A stretch of 64,000 nt of DNA from Rhodospirillaceae bacterium (GTDB lineage: Bacteria; Pseudomonadota; Alphaproteobacteria; DSM-16000; Inquilinaceae): NCBI GenBank assembly GCA_020638575.1, contig JACKIH010000003.1:849501-913500 (forward strand). The letters run 5' to 3'. Positions 16,008-24,657 of the stretch are shown in pieces (the stretch's first letter is position 1; the number at the start of each line of letters is the position of its first letter). Position numbers and translations under genes: made by a program. A model generated the notes under the pieces. That model saw only the letters and a list, made by a program, of their open reading frames with translations, ran no database searches and was not told the origin of the DNA.

Positions 16008-16790
16008 TCAGGATTGCCAACGCGGCGGTCGCTTTTCCAGGAAGGCGCTCACTCCCTCCCGCCCCTCGGCGGAGGCGCGGGCATCGGCGATGGTACGCGC
16101 GGTGTATTCGGGCAGTTCGGCCTTGGGCAGCGTCGTCACACCCGTGATCAACGCCTTGCAGCGGGCGATGGCTCCCGGCCCGTTGGCCGCCAGGGCCGCC
16201 GCCACCTTGGCCACCGCCGCATCCAGCATGTGGCCCGGCACCACCTCGTGCACCAGGCCGAGGCGGTGGGCTTCCAGTGCACTGAAGGTTTCCGCCGTCA
16301 GGAAGTAGCGGCGCGCCGCGCGGGCGCCGATGGCGGCGATGACGTAGGGCGAGATCACCGCCGGCACCAGCCCCAGCTTGACCTCCGACAGCACGAACTT
16401 GGCCGCCTCGCTGGCGATGGCGATGTCGCAGCACGCCACCAGCCCGACGCCGCCGCCATAGGCCGGCCCGTGCACCGCGGCGATGGTGGGCTTCGCCACG
16501 CCGTCCAGCGTGCGCATCAGCCCTTCCAGGCGGCGCGCATCGTCCAGGTTCTGGGCTTCGCCATAGTCCGCCATGCGGCGCATCCAGCCGAGGTCGCCGC
16601 CGGCGCAAAAGCTCTTGCCGGCGCCGCGCAGCACCAGCACGCGCACGGCGGGGTCGCCGCCGAGGCCGGCGATCACGTCGGTCAGCGCAGCGATCAGCGT
16701 GTCGTCGAAGGCGTTGTGGCGCTCGGGCCGGTTCAGCGTCACCGTCGCCACGCCGTCCGACACCGTCGTGATGATCATCTGCTCGTCCAT
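16008..16790 (-). CDS. Enoyl-CoA hydratase/isomerase, possibly methylglutaconyl-CoA hydratase
   Basis: This 260-residue crotonase-fold enzyme has the RPERHNAFDD start, the oxyanion-hole loops GAGKSFCAGGDLGWM and AAVHGPAYGGGVGLVACCDIAIASE, and the ALEAHRLGLVHEVV block. It would hydrate a 2-enoyl-CoA. The divergent neighbour is a methylcrotonyl-CoA-type carboxylase subunit, and in leucine degradation the next enzyme after that carboxylase is methylglutaconyl-CoA hydratase (LiuC), so this is the likely role. The start at 16790 (MDEQMI) fits the family; the extension to 16880 does not. The other leucine genes (liuA, liuB, liuE) are not in the window. Confidence 0.8.
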   Translation of the reverse strand: MDEQMIITTVSDGVATVTLNRPERHNAFDDTLIAALTDVIAGLGGDPAVRVLVLRGAGKSFCAGGDLGWMRRMADYGEAQNLDDARRLEGLMRTLDGVAKPTIAAVHGPAYGGGVGLVACCDIAIASEAAKFVLSEVKLGLVPAVISPYVIAAIGARAARRYFLTAETFSALEAHRLGLVHEVVPGHMLDAAVAKVAAALAANGPGAIARCKALITGVTTLPKAELPEYTARTIADARASAEGREGVSAFLEKRPPRWQS

Positions 16791-16939
16791 GTGGGTCGTT
16801 CTCCCTCCCTTCCGGCGATGTGTACCCAAAGCGGAGCCGGGACCCAAGCCCATCGCCCCCGAAGCATGGCCCTGCTGCATGGCCCCCTTGCCGCCGCATG
16901 CGGCTTCGGCGATGACTTGGCATCTGGGAGGACCGCTCC

Positions 16940-18949
16940 ATGCTCGACAAGATCCTGGTGGCCAACCGGGGCGAAATCGCCTGCCGCGTCATGCGCACGG
17001 CACGGCGGCTGGGGATTGCCACGGTGGCCGTGTATTCCGATGCCGACGCCGGGGCGCTGCACGTGGCCCAGGCCGATGCCGCGGTGCGCATCGGCCCTGC
17101 TGCCGCCCGCGACAGCTATCTGAATGCCGGCGCGGTGCTGGACGCCGCCCGCCGCACCGGGGCCGACGCCATCCATCCCGGCTATGGCTTCCTGTCGGAA
17201 AACGCCGGCTTCGCGGACGCCTGTGCCGCCGCCGGCATCACCTTCATCGGGCCGCCGGCCTCGGCCATCCGCGCCATGGGCGACAAGAGCGAAGCCAAGG
17301 CCCGCATGGCGGCGGCCGGCGTGCCCCTGGTGCCGGGCTACCATGGCGCCGACCAGGATCCCGCCACGCTGCAGGCCAGGGCGGCGGAGATCGGTTTCCC
17401 GGTGCTCGTGAAGGCGTCGGCCGGCGGCGGCGGCAAGGGCATGCGGGTGGTCGACGACGCGGCCGCCTTCGACGACGCGCTCAGTGCCGCCAAGCGCGAA
17501 GCGGCTGCGGCCTTCGGCGACGACCGGGTGCTGCTGGAGAAATACCTCACCCGGCCGCGCCACGTGGAAGTGCAGGTGTTCGCCGACACCCAGGGCAGCG
17601 TGCTCTACCTGTTCGAGCGCGACTGCTCGATCCAGCGTCGCCACCAGAAGGTGGTGGAGGAAGCGCCGGCCCCCGGGCTTGCCCCCCAGCAGCGCCGCGC
17701 CATCGGCCAGGCGGCGGTCGCCGCGGCCGCGGCCATCGGCTATGTCGGCGCCGGCACGGTGGAATTCCTCATGGACGAGGACGGCGCCTTCTATTTCATG
17801 GAGATGAACACGCGCCTCCAGGTGGAGCACCCGGTGACGGAGATGATCACCGGCCTGGACCTGGTGGAATGGCAGGTCCGGGTGGCCGGCGGCGAACCCC
17901 TGCCCATGGGCCAGGACGACCTCGCCATCGACGGCCACGCCATCGAAGTGCGGCTCTATGCGGAGGACCCGCAGGCGGGCTTCCTGCCGGCCACCGGCAC
18001 GCTGCACCACCTGCGCCTGCCGGCCGACGACGTGCATGTGCGGGTCGACACCGGCGTACGCCAAGGCGATGCGCTGACCGTGCACTACGACCCGATGATC
18101 GCCAAGCTGATTGTCCACGACCGCGACCGCCTCGCCGCCATCCGCCGCCTGCGCACCGCACTGGACCGTACCGAGGTGGTGGGCGTGGCCACCAACACCG
18201 GCTTCCTGCAAGCGATCGCCGCCCACCCCGCCTTCGCCGCCGCCGATCTCGATACGCGCTTCATCGAACGCCACACCGCCGACCTGCTGCCCGATCCCGG
18301 CGTGCCCGGCGGGCCGGTGCTGGCCTCAGCCGTGCTGGGCCTGCTGCTGGGCCGGCGGCGCGATGCGGCGGCCGCCGCCCGCCTCTCCCACGATCCGTGG
18401 TCGCCGTGGAACGTGGCCGACGGCTGGCGGCTCAACGACGAGGCCACCGAAACCCTGGCGCTGCGCCATGCCGGCACGGTGCTGGAGGTGTCCGTCCGCT
18501 ACCTGCGCGACGGTACCTTCCGCATCGTCCTGCCCGATGGTGCCGCCGTCCACGCCACCGGCGAGATCGACGCCGACAGCACGCTGCATGCGGTGCTGGA
18601 TGGCGTGCGCGGCCGCGTCACCCTGGTACGGCGGGGCCGCGAGATCACCGTGCTTGGCCATGCCGCCACCGGCACTCACCATTTCACCCTGGTCGATCCC
18701 ATCGCCGAGGCGGAAGCGTCGGGCGCCGATGCCGGACGCCTCACCTCGCCCATGCCGGGGCGCATCGTCGCCGTGCTGGCGACAGCCGGCCAGGAGGTGG
18801 CCGCGGGCACGCCGCTGGTCATCCTGGAGGCCATGAAGATGGAGCACACCTTGCGCGCACCGGCCGATGGTAGGGTGACCGACCTACCCTATGCGGTCGG
18901 CGACCAGGTGGAGGACGGCGTGCCGCTGATCGGGTTCGAACCCGCCTGA
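16940..18949 (+). CDS. mccA: Biotin carboxylase / biotin carrier subunit, probably methylcrotonyl-CoA carboxylase alpha
   Basis: This 669-residue subunit carboxylates biotin with ATP and bicarbonate and carries it to an acyl-CoA. The biotin carboxylase domain occupies about residues 1-445 (MLDKILVANRGEIACRV, the ATP-grasp loop KASAGGGGKGMR, and EMNTRLQVEHPVTE). A linker domain and a C-terminal biotinyl domain follow, with K633 in the AMKM motif. The DLVEWQ stretch and the length match methylcrotonyl- more than acetyl-CoA carboxylase. A GGGAGGA ribosome-binding site supports ATG 16940. The matching beta subunit is not in this window, so the acyl-CoA specificity is inferred. Confidence 0.85.
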   Translation: MLDKILVANRGEIACRVMRTARRLGIATVAVYSDADAGALHVAQADAAVRIGPAAARDSYLNAGAVLDAARRTGADAIHPGYGFLSENAGFADACAAAGITFIGPPASAIRAMGDKSEAKARMAAAGVPLVPGYHGADQDPATLQARAAEIGFPVLVKASAGGGGKGMRVVDDAAAFDDALSAAKREAAAAFGDDRVLLEKYLTRPRHVEVQVFADTQGSVLYLFERDCSIQRRHQKVVEEAPAPGLAPQQRRAIGQAAVAAAAAIGYVGAGTVEFLMDEDGAFYFMEMNTRLQVEHPVTEMITGLDLVEWQVRVAGGEPLPMGQDDLAIDGHAIEVRLYAEDPQAGFLPATGTLHHLRLPADDVHVRVDTGVRQGDALTVHYDPMIAKLIVHDRDRLAAIRRLRTALDRTEVVGVATNTGFLQAIAAHPAFAAADLDTRFIERHTADLLPDPGVPGGPVLASAVLGLLLGRRRDAAAAARLSHDPWSPWNVADGWRLNDEATETLALRHAGTVLEVSVRYLRDGTFRIVLPDGAAVHATGEIDADSTLHAVLDGVRGRVTLVRRGREITVLGHAATGTHHFTLVDPIAEAEASGADAGRLTSPMPGRIVAVLATAGQEVAAGTPLVILEAMKMEHTLRAPADGRVTDLPYAVGDQVEDGVPLIGFEPA

Positions 18950-18965
18950 CCCGCCGCGCCCGCGG

Positions 18966-20435
18966 ATGGGAAACTCGCCCGACGCGCTGCCGATGCAGGG
19001 CGGCCCCGCCGCGCCGAAGAGGATGCCGTTGTCTGCCCAAACGAAGCGTACCCTGCACTTGGGCCTGCTGGTGGCACTGGCGGTGGCGGTGTCTGCCGGG
19101 CTGGCGGCCTGGTCGGACCTTTCGCGCGACACCGTGCTGGCTGCCGGCCTCATCGTCTTCACGGTGGGGAGCTGGGCGACCGGTGCGCTGCCGGAATTCC
19201 TCACCTCGCTCGTCTTCTTCCTCACCGCCATGCTGCTGGCCATCGCACCGCCGGCGGTGGTGTTCTCCGGCTTCACGTCCAACGCGTTGTGGCTGGTGTT
19301 CGGCGGGCTGGTGCTGGCCGGAGCCGTGGACCTGACGGGTCTGGGAAGAGCGCTGGCCGTGCGCATCGCCGGCGGCACCGACCGTGCCTACTGGCAGATC
19401 GTCGCCGGGCTGGTGGCGCTGGCGGTTCTGCTGGCCTTCCTGGTGCCGTCGACCATGGGCCGCGTGCTGCTGATGGTGCCCCTGGTGCTGGCGCTGGCCG
19501 ACCGCATGGGCTATCCGCGCGGCTCCAAGGGCCGCACCGGCATGCTGCTGGCACCGATCCTGGCCACCTACCTGGTCGCCTGCACCATCCTGCCGGCCAA
19601 TGTGCCCAACCTGGTGCTGATCGGTGCTTCGGAAACGGTGCTCGGCACCACCATCCGCTACGGCGACTATTTCCTGCTGCACTTCCCGGTGCTGGGGGCG
19701 GCGAAGGCGGTGATCCTGGTGGCCGTCATCTCGCTTCTGTTCGGCCACCGGCCGGACCCCGCGGCCCACCCGGCCGAAGCCGCCGACACCCCCTCCCTCG
19801 ACGACCGCCGCGTGCCCGGTCCCGCCCGCCGGCTGGCGCTGGTGCTGCTGGTGACGCTCGCCTGCTGGGCCACCGACTCGCTGCACGGCATCTCGCCGGC
19901 CTGGGTGGCGCTGGCCGCCGCCATCGTCTGCCTGTGGCCGGGCGGTGGCCTGTTGCCGCCGGACGCGCTCGCCCGCAAGATCAGCCTGGTGCCCTTCGTC
20001 TATGTCTCCGGCGTCCTCGGCGTCGCCCGGCTGATCGACGCCAGCGGGCTCGGCGCCTGGCTGTCCGACCGCCTGTTGGCGGTGCTGCCGGTGGCAGGTG
20101 CCTCCGATGGGCTGGTGTTCGCCAGCCTCTCCTCCCTGGCCGTCGTGATCGGCATGGTCGCCACCATGCCGGCGATCCCGGCCACTTTGACCAGCCTGGT
20201 GCCCGACGTGTCGCAGATGACCGGCTGGTCCGACCATGCGGTGCTGATGACCCAGGTGATGGGCTTTTCCACCGTGGTGCTGCCCTACCAGGTGCCGCCC
20301 CTCATCGTCGGGCTGGCGATCAGCGGCATCCCGATCAGGAGTGCGGTTCGCGCCATGCTGATCCTGGCCGCCGTTACCGTGGTGCTCCTCTGGCCGCTCG
20401 CCTTCCTGTGGTGGCAGGTGGTCGGGGTGATCTAG
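18966..20435 (+). CDS. SLC13/DASS-type anion transporter
   Basis: This is a 489-residue integral membrane protein with about twelve hydrophobic segments and an internal two-fold pattern. It has LVPSTMGRVLLMVPLVLAL and LPANVPNLVLIGASETV in the first half and MVATMPAIPATLTSLVPDV and YQVPPLIVGLAISG in the second, typical of divalent anion:sodium symporters of carboxylates or sulfate. The start may be the ATG at 18966 or an internal one at 19023. It follows the carboxylase gene by 16 bases and may be co-transcribed, which hints at an organic-acid substrate, but the substrate is not determined. Confidence 0.75.
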   Translation: MGNSPDALPMQGGPAAPKRMPLSAQTKRTLHLGLLVALAVAVSAGLAAWSDLSRDTVLAAGLIVFTVGSWATGALPEFLTSLVFFLTAMLLAIAPPAVVFSGFTSNALWLVFGGLVLAGAVDLTGLGRALAVRIAGGTDRAYWQIVAGLVALAVLLAFLVPSTMGRVLLMVPLVLALADRMGYPRGSKGRTGMLLAPILATYLVACTILPANVPNLVLIGASETVLGTTIRYGDYFLLHFPVLGAAKAVILVAVISLLFGHRPDPAAHPAEAADTPSLDDRRVPGPARRLALVLLVTLACWATDSLHGISPAWVALAAAIVCLWPGGGLLPPDALARKISLVPFVYVSGVLGVARLIDASGLGAWLSDRLLAVLPVAGASDGLVFASLSSLAVVIGMVATMPAIPATLTSLVPDVSQMTGWSDHAVLMTQVMGFSTVVLPYQVPPLIVGLAISGIPIRSAVRAMLILAAVTVVLLWPLAFLWWQVVGVI

Positions 20436-20441
20436 TTGAGC

Positions 20442-20523
20442 CGGTTCCGGCCCACGCCCCGGCCCGGCCATCCAATATTCTACAATGACTTGGGCGGCCG
20501 GGCGGGGGTGTGGGCCGGCGCCG
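20442..20523. repeat. Long imperfect palindrome, family copy A
   Basis: Two 34-base arms (20442-20475 and 20490-20523) match as inverted repeats at 28 of 34 positions around a 14-base loop. The arm core is GCCCAC then CCCGGCC, and GGCCGGG then GTGTGGGC on the other side. Two similar copies lie near 43963 and 50980. This copy fills the gap between the transporter and the DUF1489 gene. It is followed by no T-run. Confidence 0.85.
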
Positions 20524-20564
20524 ACTGACGAGAAGACCTTGCCGAGAGCGGTGGAGAAGGCAGC

Positions 20565-20990
20565 GTGGCGGTTCACCTCATCAAGTTGGCGGTCGGCGTG
20601 GACGATATCGCCCAGCTGCGCACCTTCCAGGCGGCCCGCGCCGAGCAGCTCGGCCTGAGCGGTGCGGTGCCCGGTTTCACCCGGCGCAAGCCCAAGCGCA
20701 CCGAAGAGATCGTCGGCACCGGCTCGCTCTACTGGGTGATCAAGGGCCAGGTGCGCGCCCGCCAGCGCATCTTGGACCTGGTGGACGAAGTGGACGCCGA
20801 TGGCCGGCCCTTCTGCCGGCTGCTGCTCCATCCCGAGGTGATTGAGGTGCAGCCGACGCCCAAGCGGCCCTTCCAGGGCTGGCGCTACCTCAAGCCCGCC
20901 GACGCGCCGCCCGACCTTGCCCAGGGCGACGATGGCGAGCCGCTGCCGCCCGGCCTGGCGGAAAACCTGCGCGATCTCGGGGTGTTCTGA
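20565..20990 (+). CDS. DUF1489 family protein
   Basis: This 141-residue soluble protein begins VHLIKLAVGVDDIAQL, with aromatic and basic blocks such as SLYWVIKGQVRARQRI and GWRYL, matching the alphaproteobacterial DUF1489 family. The start is a GTG with a GGAGAAGG ribosome-binding site. The function is not established in the family. It sits alone after the palindromic repeat. Confidence 0.8.
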   Translation: MAVHLIKLAVGVDDIAQLRTFQAARAEQLGLSGAVPGFTRRKPKRTEEIVGTGSLYWVIKGQVRARQRILDLVDEVDADGRPFCRLLLHPEVIEVQPTPKRPFQGWRYLKPADAPPDLAQGDDGEPLPPGLAENLRDLGVF

Positions 20991-21206
20991 TCATCCGCCC
21001 CCTGTGACGGTGCGCACTGCGGCGCTCCCCACATCCGGGCATAGGCTGTGAGGATGCCGGCGCGCGCCCGTTTCTTCAGCACCTCGCGGCCATTCGGTTT
21101 GGTGGTGGTGCCGCCCGGCTGGTAGCATCGGCGACAGGCCGGCCGCACCGCGCCCGCGTGTCGGCGGTGGACCGGCGGACGGTGGAAGCGACCGCTCGGG
21201 GAGGAC

Positions 21207-21893
21207 ATGGTGACCAAGCTGTTCGCAAGCCTGGCAACGGCCATCCTGGGGCTGGCCGTCCTGGCGGCCACGGTGGCGCCCCTGCCGGCGGCCGCACAAG
21301 ACGATCCCGCAGGTCAGGTCAGCCGCACCGCCGGCGCGCCCCTGGTGCAGCGGGGCGGCGAACTACTGGCGGCGACGCCCGGGCTGCCGGTGGAGGTGGA
21401 CGACCTCCTCATCACCGATGCCCGCTCCCGCCTGGAGGTGACGCTCGCCGACCGCTCGGTGGTGGTGATCGGTCCGGCCTCTTCGGTGCTGGTGGTGAGC
21501 CTGGAGACGGCGGCCGACAACACCCGCGAAGGCACCGTGCTTGACGTCGTCTCGGGCATCCTGCGCGCCACGGTCACCCCCGGCGGATCGTTCGAGGTGC
21601 GGGCGCGCAGTACCGTTGTGTCGGTGCGGTCGACTGAGTTCACGGTGGAAGCGGCTCCCGACCGTGTGTCGGCCCTCGTGCTGGACGGCGTCGTCACGGT
21701 GGCCGATCCAGGCCACGAGGTGCCGCCCGTGCAGCTCACCCGCGGCTTCGGCATCGACATCTTCCTCGACGCGCAAGCGCGTGAGACGGACGGCCAGCCG
21801 GGTGAGCCACCAGGCGAACCAATGGTGGCGGACGTCCACATCTGGGGCCCGCAGCGGGTGGCCGCGACCGTCTTGCGCACCCGCGTACCGTAA
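21207..21893 (+). CDS. Exported FecR-domain protein
   Basis: The 228-residue protein has a classic signal peptide (residues 1-30, cleavage near AAAQD) and a FecR-like beta-rich domain (about 35-190) with the pattern LLITDARSRLEVTLADRSVVVIGPASSVLV. It lacks the cytoplasmic anti-sigma part of true FecR, so it should be a periplasmic protein. A GGGGAG ribosome-binding site precedes the ATG. The CHASE2-cyclase gene starts 14 bases downstream. FecR-domain proteins are often paired with CHASE2 cyclases, suggesting that it feeds a periplasmic signal to the cyclase. Confidence 0.85.
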   Translation: MVTKLFASLATAILGLAVLAATVAPLPAAAQDDPAGQVSRTAGAPLVQRGGELLAATPGLPVEVDDLLITDARSRLEVTLADRSVVVIGPASSVLVVSLETAADNTREGTVLDVVSGILRATVTPGGSFEVRARSTVVSVRSTEFTVEAAPDRVSALVLDGVVTVADPGHEVPPVQLTRGFGIDIFLDAQARETDGQPGEPPGEPMVADVHIWGPQRVAATVLRTRVP

Positions 21894-21907
21894 CGGGGTC
21901 CGCCGGG

Positions 21908-23977
21908 GTGCCGGGCTCCGCTCCCATGCGGCTTGCCGCCCTTCGCCACCTGCTGCCGACGCTGGCGCTGATCGCTGTAACGCTGGCCATGTCCGGCGCC
22001 AGCCTGTGGCGCTCCGGCGAGGCCATGCTGCTGGACGCCTGGTTCCGCCTGCGCGGCCCGGTGCCGGCCACCGGCCAGGTCGTGCTGGTGCTGGTCGACG
22101 ACGAGAGCATCCGCCAGCTGGGCGGCTGGCCCCTCACCCGCCAGACCCTGGCGCGCCTGGTGGAACGGCTCGACGAAGCCGGTGCTGAGGTGATCGCCTT
22201 CGACCTGCTGCTGACGGAGCCGGGCCGGGTGGAGCGCGACCACGTCGCCCCACCGCCCGGCGAGGCCGCCGCCGGCTCCGGCCAGGCGATCGACCGCTAT
22301 GGGCTGCAGGGCGACCGCGACGGCCGGCTGATCGCCGCCATGGCGGCCCATGGCCGGGTGGTGCTGCCCTTCGCCTTCGTGTTCGATCCGGCCCAGGCCA
22401 ACCGCGCGGGGCTGCCGGTGAGCTACTGGCCCCACGCCTACTCGGTGGTGCGCATTCCCGGCGGCTGGACCGGCCACCTGCCGCTGCCGGTGGGCGTGCT
22501 GGGCCCTGCCGACCCGCTGGTGGAGGCCGCCCATGCGCTCGGCCACGTTACCGCCATCGTCGACCCGGACGGCCACCTGCGCACCGACCACACCACCATC
22601 GGCTTCGACGGGCTCTACTACCCGTCGCTGGCGGTGGAGGTGGCGCGCCTGCAACTGGGGCTCGCCCGCGAGGCGGTGGCCGTAGACCTCTCCGGCCGCC
22701 TCATGCTGGGCGACCGGGCGGTGCCGGTGGATCCCGAGTTGCGCCTGTGGCCCAACGAGCGCGGCGACCTCTTGGCCCTGGAGACGATCCCCGCCCACCT
22801 CATCCTCGATCCCCCCGGCGATGCCGGCGCGGACGACTGGGCGGACCGGGTCGAGGGGCGGGCGGTGCTGGTGGGCGCCCATGCGCTCGGCCTCGGCGAC
22901 ACCTACCGCACTCCATTCGCCGAGCAGGTTCCCGGAGTGGCCATGGTGGCCATGGCCGCCGACTCCATCCTGGCCGGCGACGCCATCCAGCGCCCGCGCT
23001 GGCTGGAGGAAGCCAACCTCGCCGCCATGGCGGTGCTGGGCTTGCTGACCGCCCTGCTGTGGGCCGCTGCCGGGCGGCGGCGCGCCGCGGTGCCGGTGGG
23101 ACGGCCCTCCACGGGCCCCGCCCTGGCCGCCCTCGGCAGCCTGGCGCTGCTGGTGGTGTGGCTGGGCCTCGCCTTTGCCTGCTTCGCGCTGGGAGCCGTG
23201 TGGATCGATGCCATCGGCCCCGCCCTGGCTGTGCTGGCCCAGACCGCCTTCGGCGCCGCCGCCATCCTGGTGGGCGAACGCCGCCGCCGGGCCGCCGCGG
23301 AACATCGCACCGGCGCTCTGCAAACCCGCGTCAGTCAGCTCCAGCAGGCGGCGGCCGCCGCGGCGGCTGCGGCCAAGGGCAAGCCGGTGATGGTGACGGT
23401 GCTGTTCACCGATCTGGTGGGCTACTCGGCCTATGCGGAAAAGACGCCGCCGCAGCGGGTGCTGGCACTGCTCCAGCGCTTCCAATCCATGGTGGTGGCC
23501 GCCGTGGTGGAGGCCGGCGGCGTGGTCGACAACTACATGGGCGACGGCGCGCTGGCCTATTTCGGCATCGGCGACACCACCGCCCGACCAGCCATCCAGG
23601 CGGTGCGCGCCGCCCGGCGCCTGACCGACGACTGGCTGGCCCACGTCGCGGGGGCCGGTGCAGAGGCCGCGACGCTGCCGCGAATCGCCGCCGGCATCCA
23701 CAGCGGCCACGTCGTCACCGGCGATGTCGGCACCGAGCACCTGACCCGTTTCACCCTGGTGGGCGATGCGGTGAACCTGGCAAGCCGCATGGAGCGGGCC
23801 TGCCGCGACCACAAGTGCCGCATCGTCATAACCGCCCCGGTGCGCGATGCCGCCCATGCCGGCGGCGGCGAGGTCGCCGATTTCGCTCCGCTCGGCGAGT
23901 TGGAGGTACGCGGCCGCGACCAGCCGGTGGTCGCGTGGGGCCTGCCCATCGCCGCTGCGGGTGGTCAGTCTGCCTGA
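21908..23977 (+). CDS. CHASE2-domain class III adenylate cyclase
   Basis: This is a 689-residue sensor enzyme. An N-terminal membrane helix (about 12-30) precedes a periplasmic CHASE2 domain (about 35-360; LDAWFRLRGP, VLVLVDDESIRQLGGWPLTR, and a later DTYRTPFAEQVPGV). Three membrane helices (about 370-460) and an Ala-rich coiled linker follow. The C-terminal class III cyclase domain (about 495-680) has the metal Asp in LFTDLVGYS, the second in YMGDGALAYFG, and LVGDAVNLASRME. It should make cAMP in response to an extracytoplasmic signal, probably with the FecR protein upstream. The start may be GTG 21908 or ATG 21926. Confidence 0.9.
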   Translation: MPGSAPMRLAALRHLLPTLALIAVTLAMSGASLWRSGEAMLLDAWFRLRGPVPATGQVVLVLVDDESIRQLGGWPLTRQTLARLVERLDEAGAEVIAFDLLLTEPGRVERDHVAPPPGEAAAGSGQAIDRYGLQGDRDGRLIAAMAAHGRVVLPFAFVFDPAQANRAGLPVSYWPHAYSVVRIPGGWTGHLPLPVGVLGPADPLVEAAHALGHVTAIVDPDGHLRTDHTTIGFDGLYYPSLAVEVARLQLGLAREAVAVDLSGRLMLGDRAVPVDPELRLWPNERGDLLALETIPAHLILDPPGDAGADDWADRVEGRAVLVGAHALGLGDTYRTPFAEQVPGVAMVAMAADSILAGDAIQRPRWLEEANLAAMAVLGLLTALLWAAAGRRRAAVPVGRPSTGPALAALGSLALLVVWLGLAFACFALGAVWIDAIGPALAVLAQTAFGAAAILVGERRRRAAAEHRTGALQTRVSQLQQAAAAAAAAAKGKPVMVTVLFTDLVGYSAYAEKTPPQRVLALLQRFQSMVVAAVVEAGGVVDNYMGDGALAYFGIGDTTARPAIQAVRAARRLTDDWLAHVAGAGAEAATLPRIAAGIHSGHVVTGDVGTEHLTRFTLVGDAVNLASRMERACRDHKCRIVITAPVRDAAHAGGGEVADFAPLGELEVRGRDQPVVAWGLPIAAAGGQSA

Positions 23978-23998
23978 TCGGGTGGGGAGCGCATCCCC

Positions 23999-24511
23999 TC
24001 AGGCGGACGTTTCCAGGAACGCCGGGTCCGACACTTCGCTGGACTTGGCGGTGCCGTGGTAGGACAGCCGCAAGGCCGCTTCCTGGGCGATGTAGCGCAT
24101 CAGGCCCTGGTAGAATTTCGGGTTGTTGGTGGCGTAGACGGCGGTCAGGTCGTCGCCGTCGCGCCGCAGCACTTTGCCGCGTCCGCGAAACTCCGCGACG
24201 CTGCCGCTGACCAGCACGCGAAAGCGCAGGGCGAACTGCTCGCCGGATTGCAGCGTGCCGGTATAGGGGCGCACCCGGAAGCCGCCGACACTCAAATCAA
24301 GAACCGGGTATTCCGTGCCATCGATGGCCACCCGCAGGCCGCTGCTGGGAATCCGGCGAAACCGCCGCCGGTCGCCGGCCGTTGCCGCCTGTTCTTCGGT
24401 CGGCGGATGGCGCACAGGCCGCTCCGGCTCGCCGGCCTGCTGGCGTTGCGAGCTGCCATGGTGTGTCGGGTCATGCGAAGGCGCCGATGGCGTGACCTGG
24501 GAGATGGCCAT
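23999..24511 (-). CDS. PilZ-domain protein (probable c-di-GMP receptor)
   Basis: This is a 170-residue protein. A disordered Ser/Pro/Gln-rich N-terminus (about 1-45) precedes a PilZ domain with RRRFRR and DLSVGGFRV, the two motifs that bind c-di-GMP. No other domain is present, so it probably acts by binding a partner. The GGAGGA ribosome-binding site upstream of ATG 24511 is strong. It is convergent with the CHASE2 cyclase and divergent from dprA. A c-di-GMP synthase, PleD, is encoded 9 kb away. Confidence 0.88.
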   Translation of the reverse strand: MAISQVTPSAPSHDPTHHGSSQRQQAGEPERPVRHPPTEEQAATAGDRRRFRRIPSSGLRVAIDGTEYPVLDLSVGGFRVRPYTGTLQSGEQFALRFRVLVSGSVAEFRGRGKVLRRDGDDLTAVYATNNPKFYQGLMRYIAQEAALRLSYHGTAKSSEVSDPAFLETSA

Positions 24512-24657
24512 GTCGTGTCCTCCACGCCAGCGTTAACGATGAAGCAAGCCGGGGTTGTCCGTCAACGTTCGCGCCTGCGTCATGTCTACCGCTCTTCCTA
24601 ACAGTGCCACGCCTTTGCGACATTGATCCGCCGCGCCGCGCCGCTTAGAAATCCTCC

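Noticed and set aside
18931..18945. tRNA T-loop-like GGTTCGAACCC
   Set aside because: It lies inside the end of the carboxylase gene and no cloverleaf can be formed around it.
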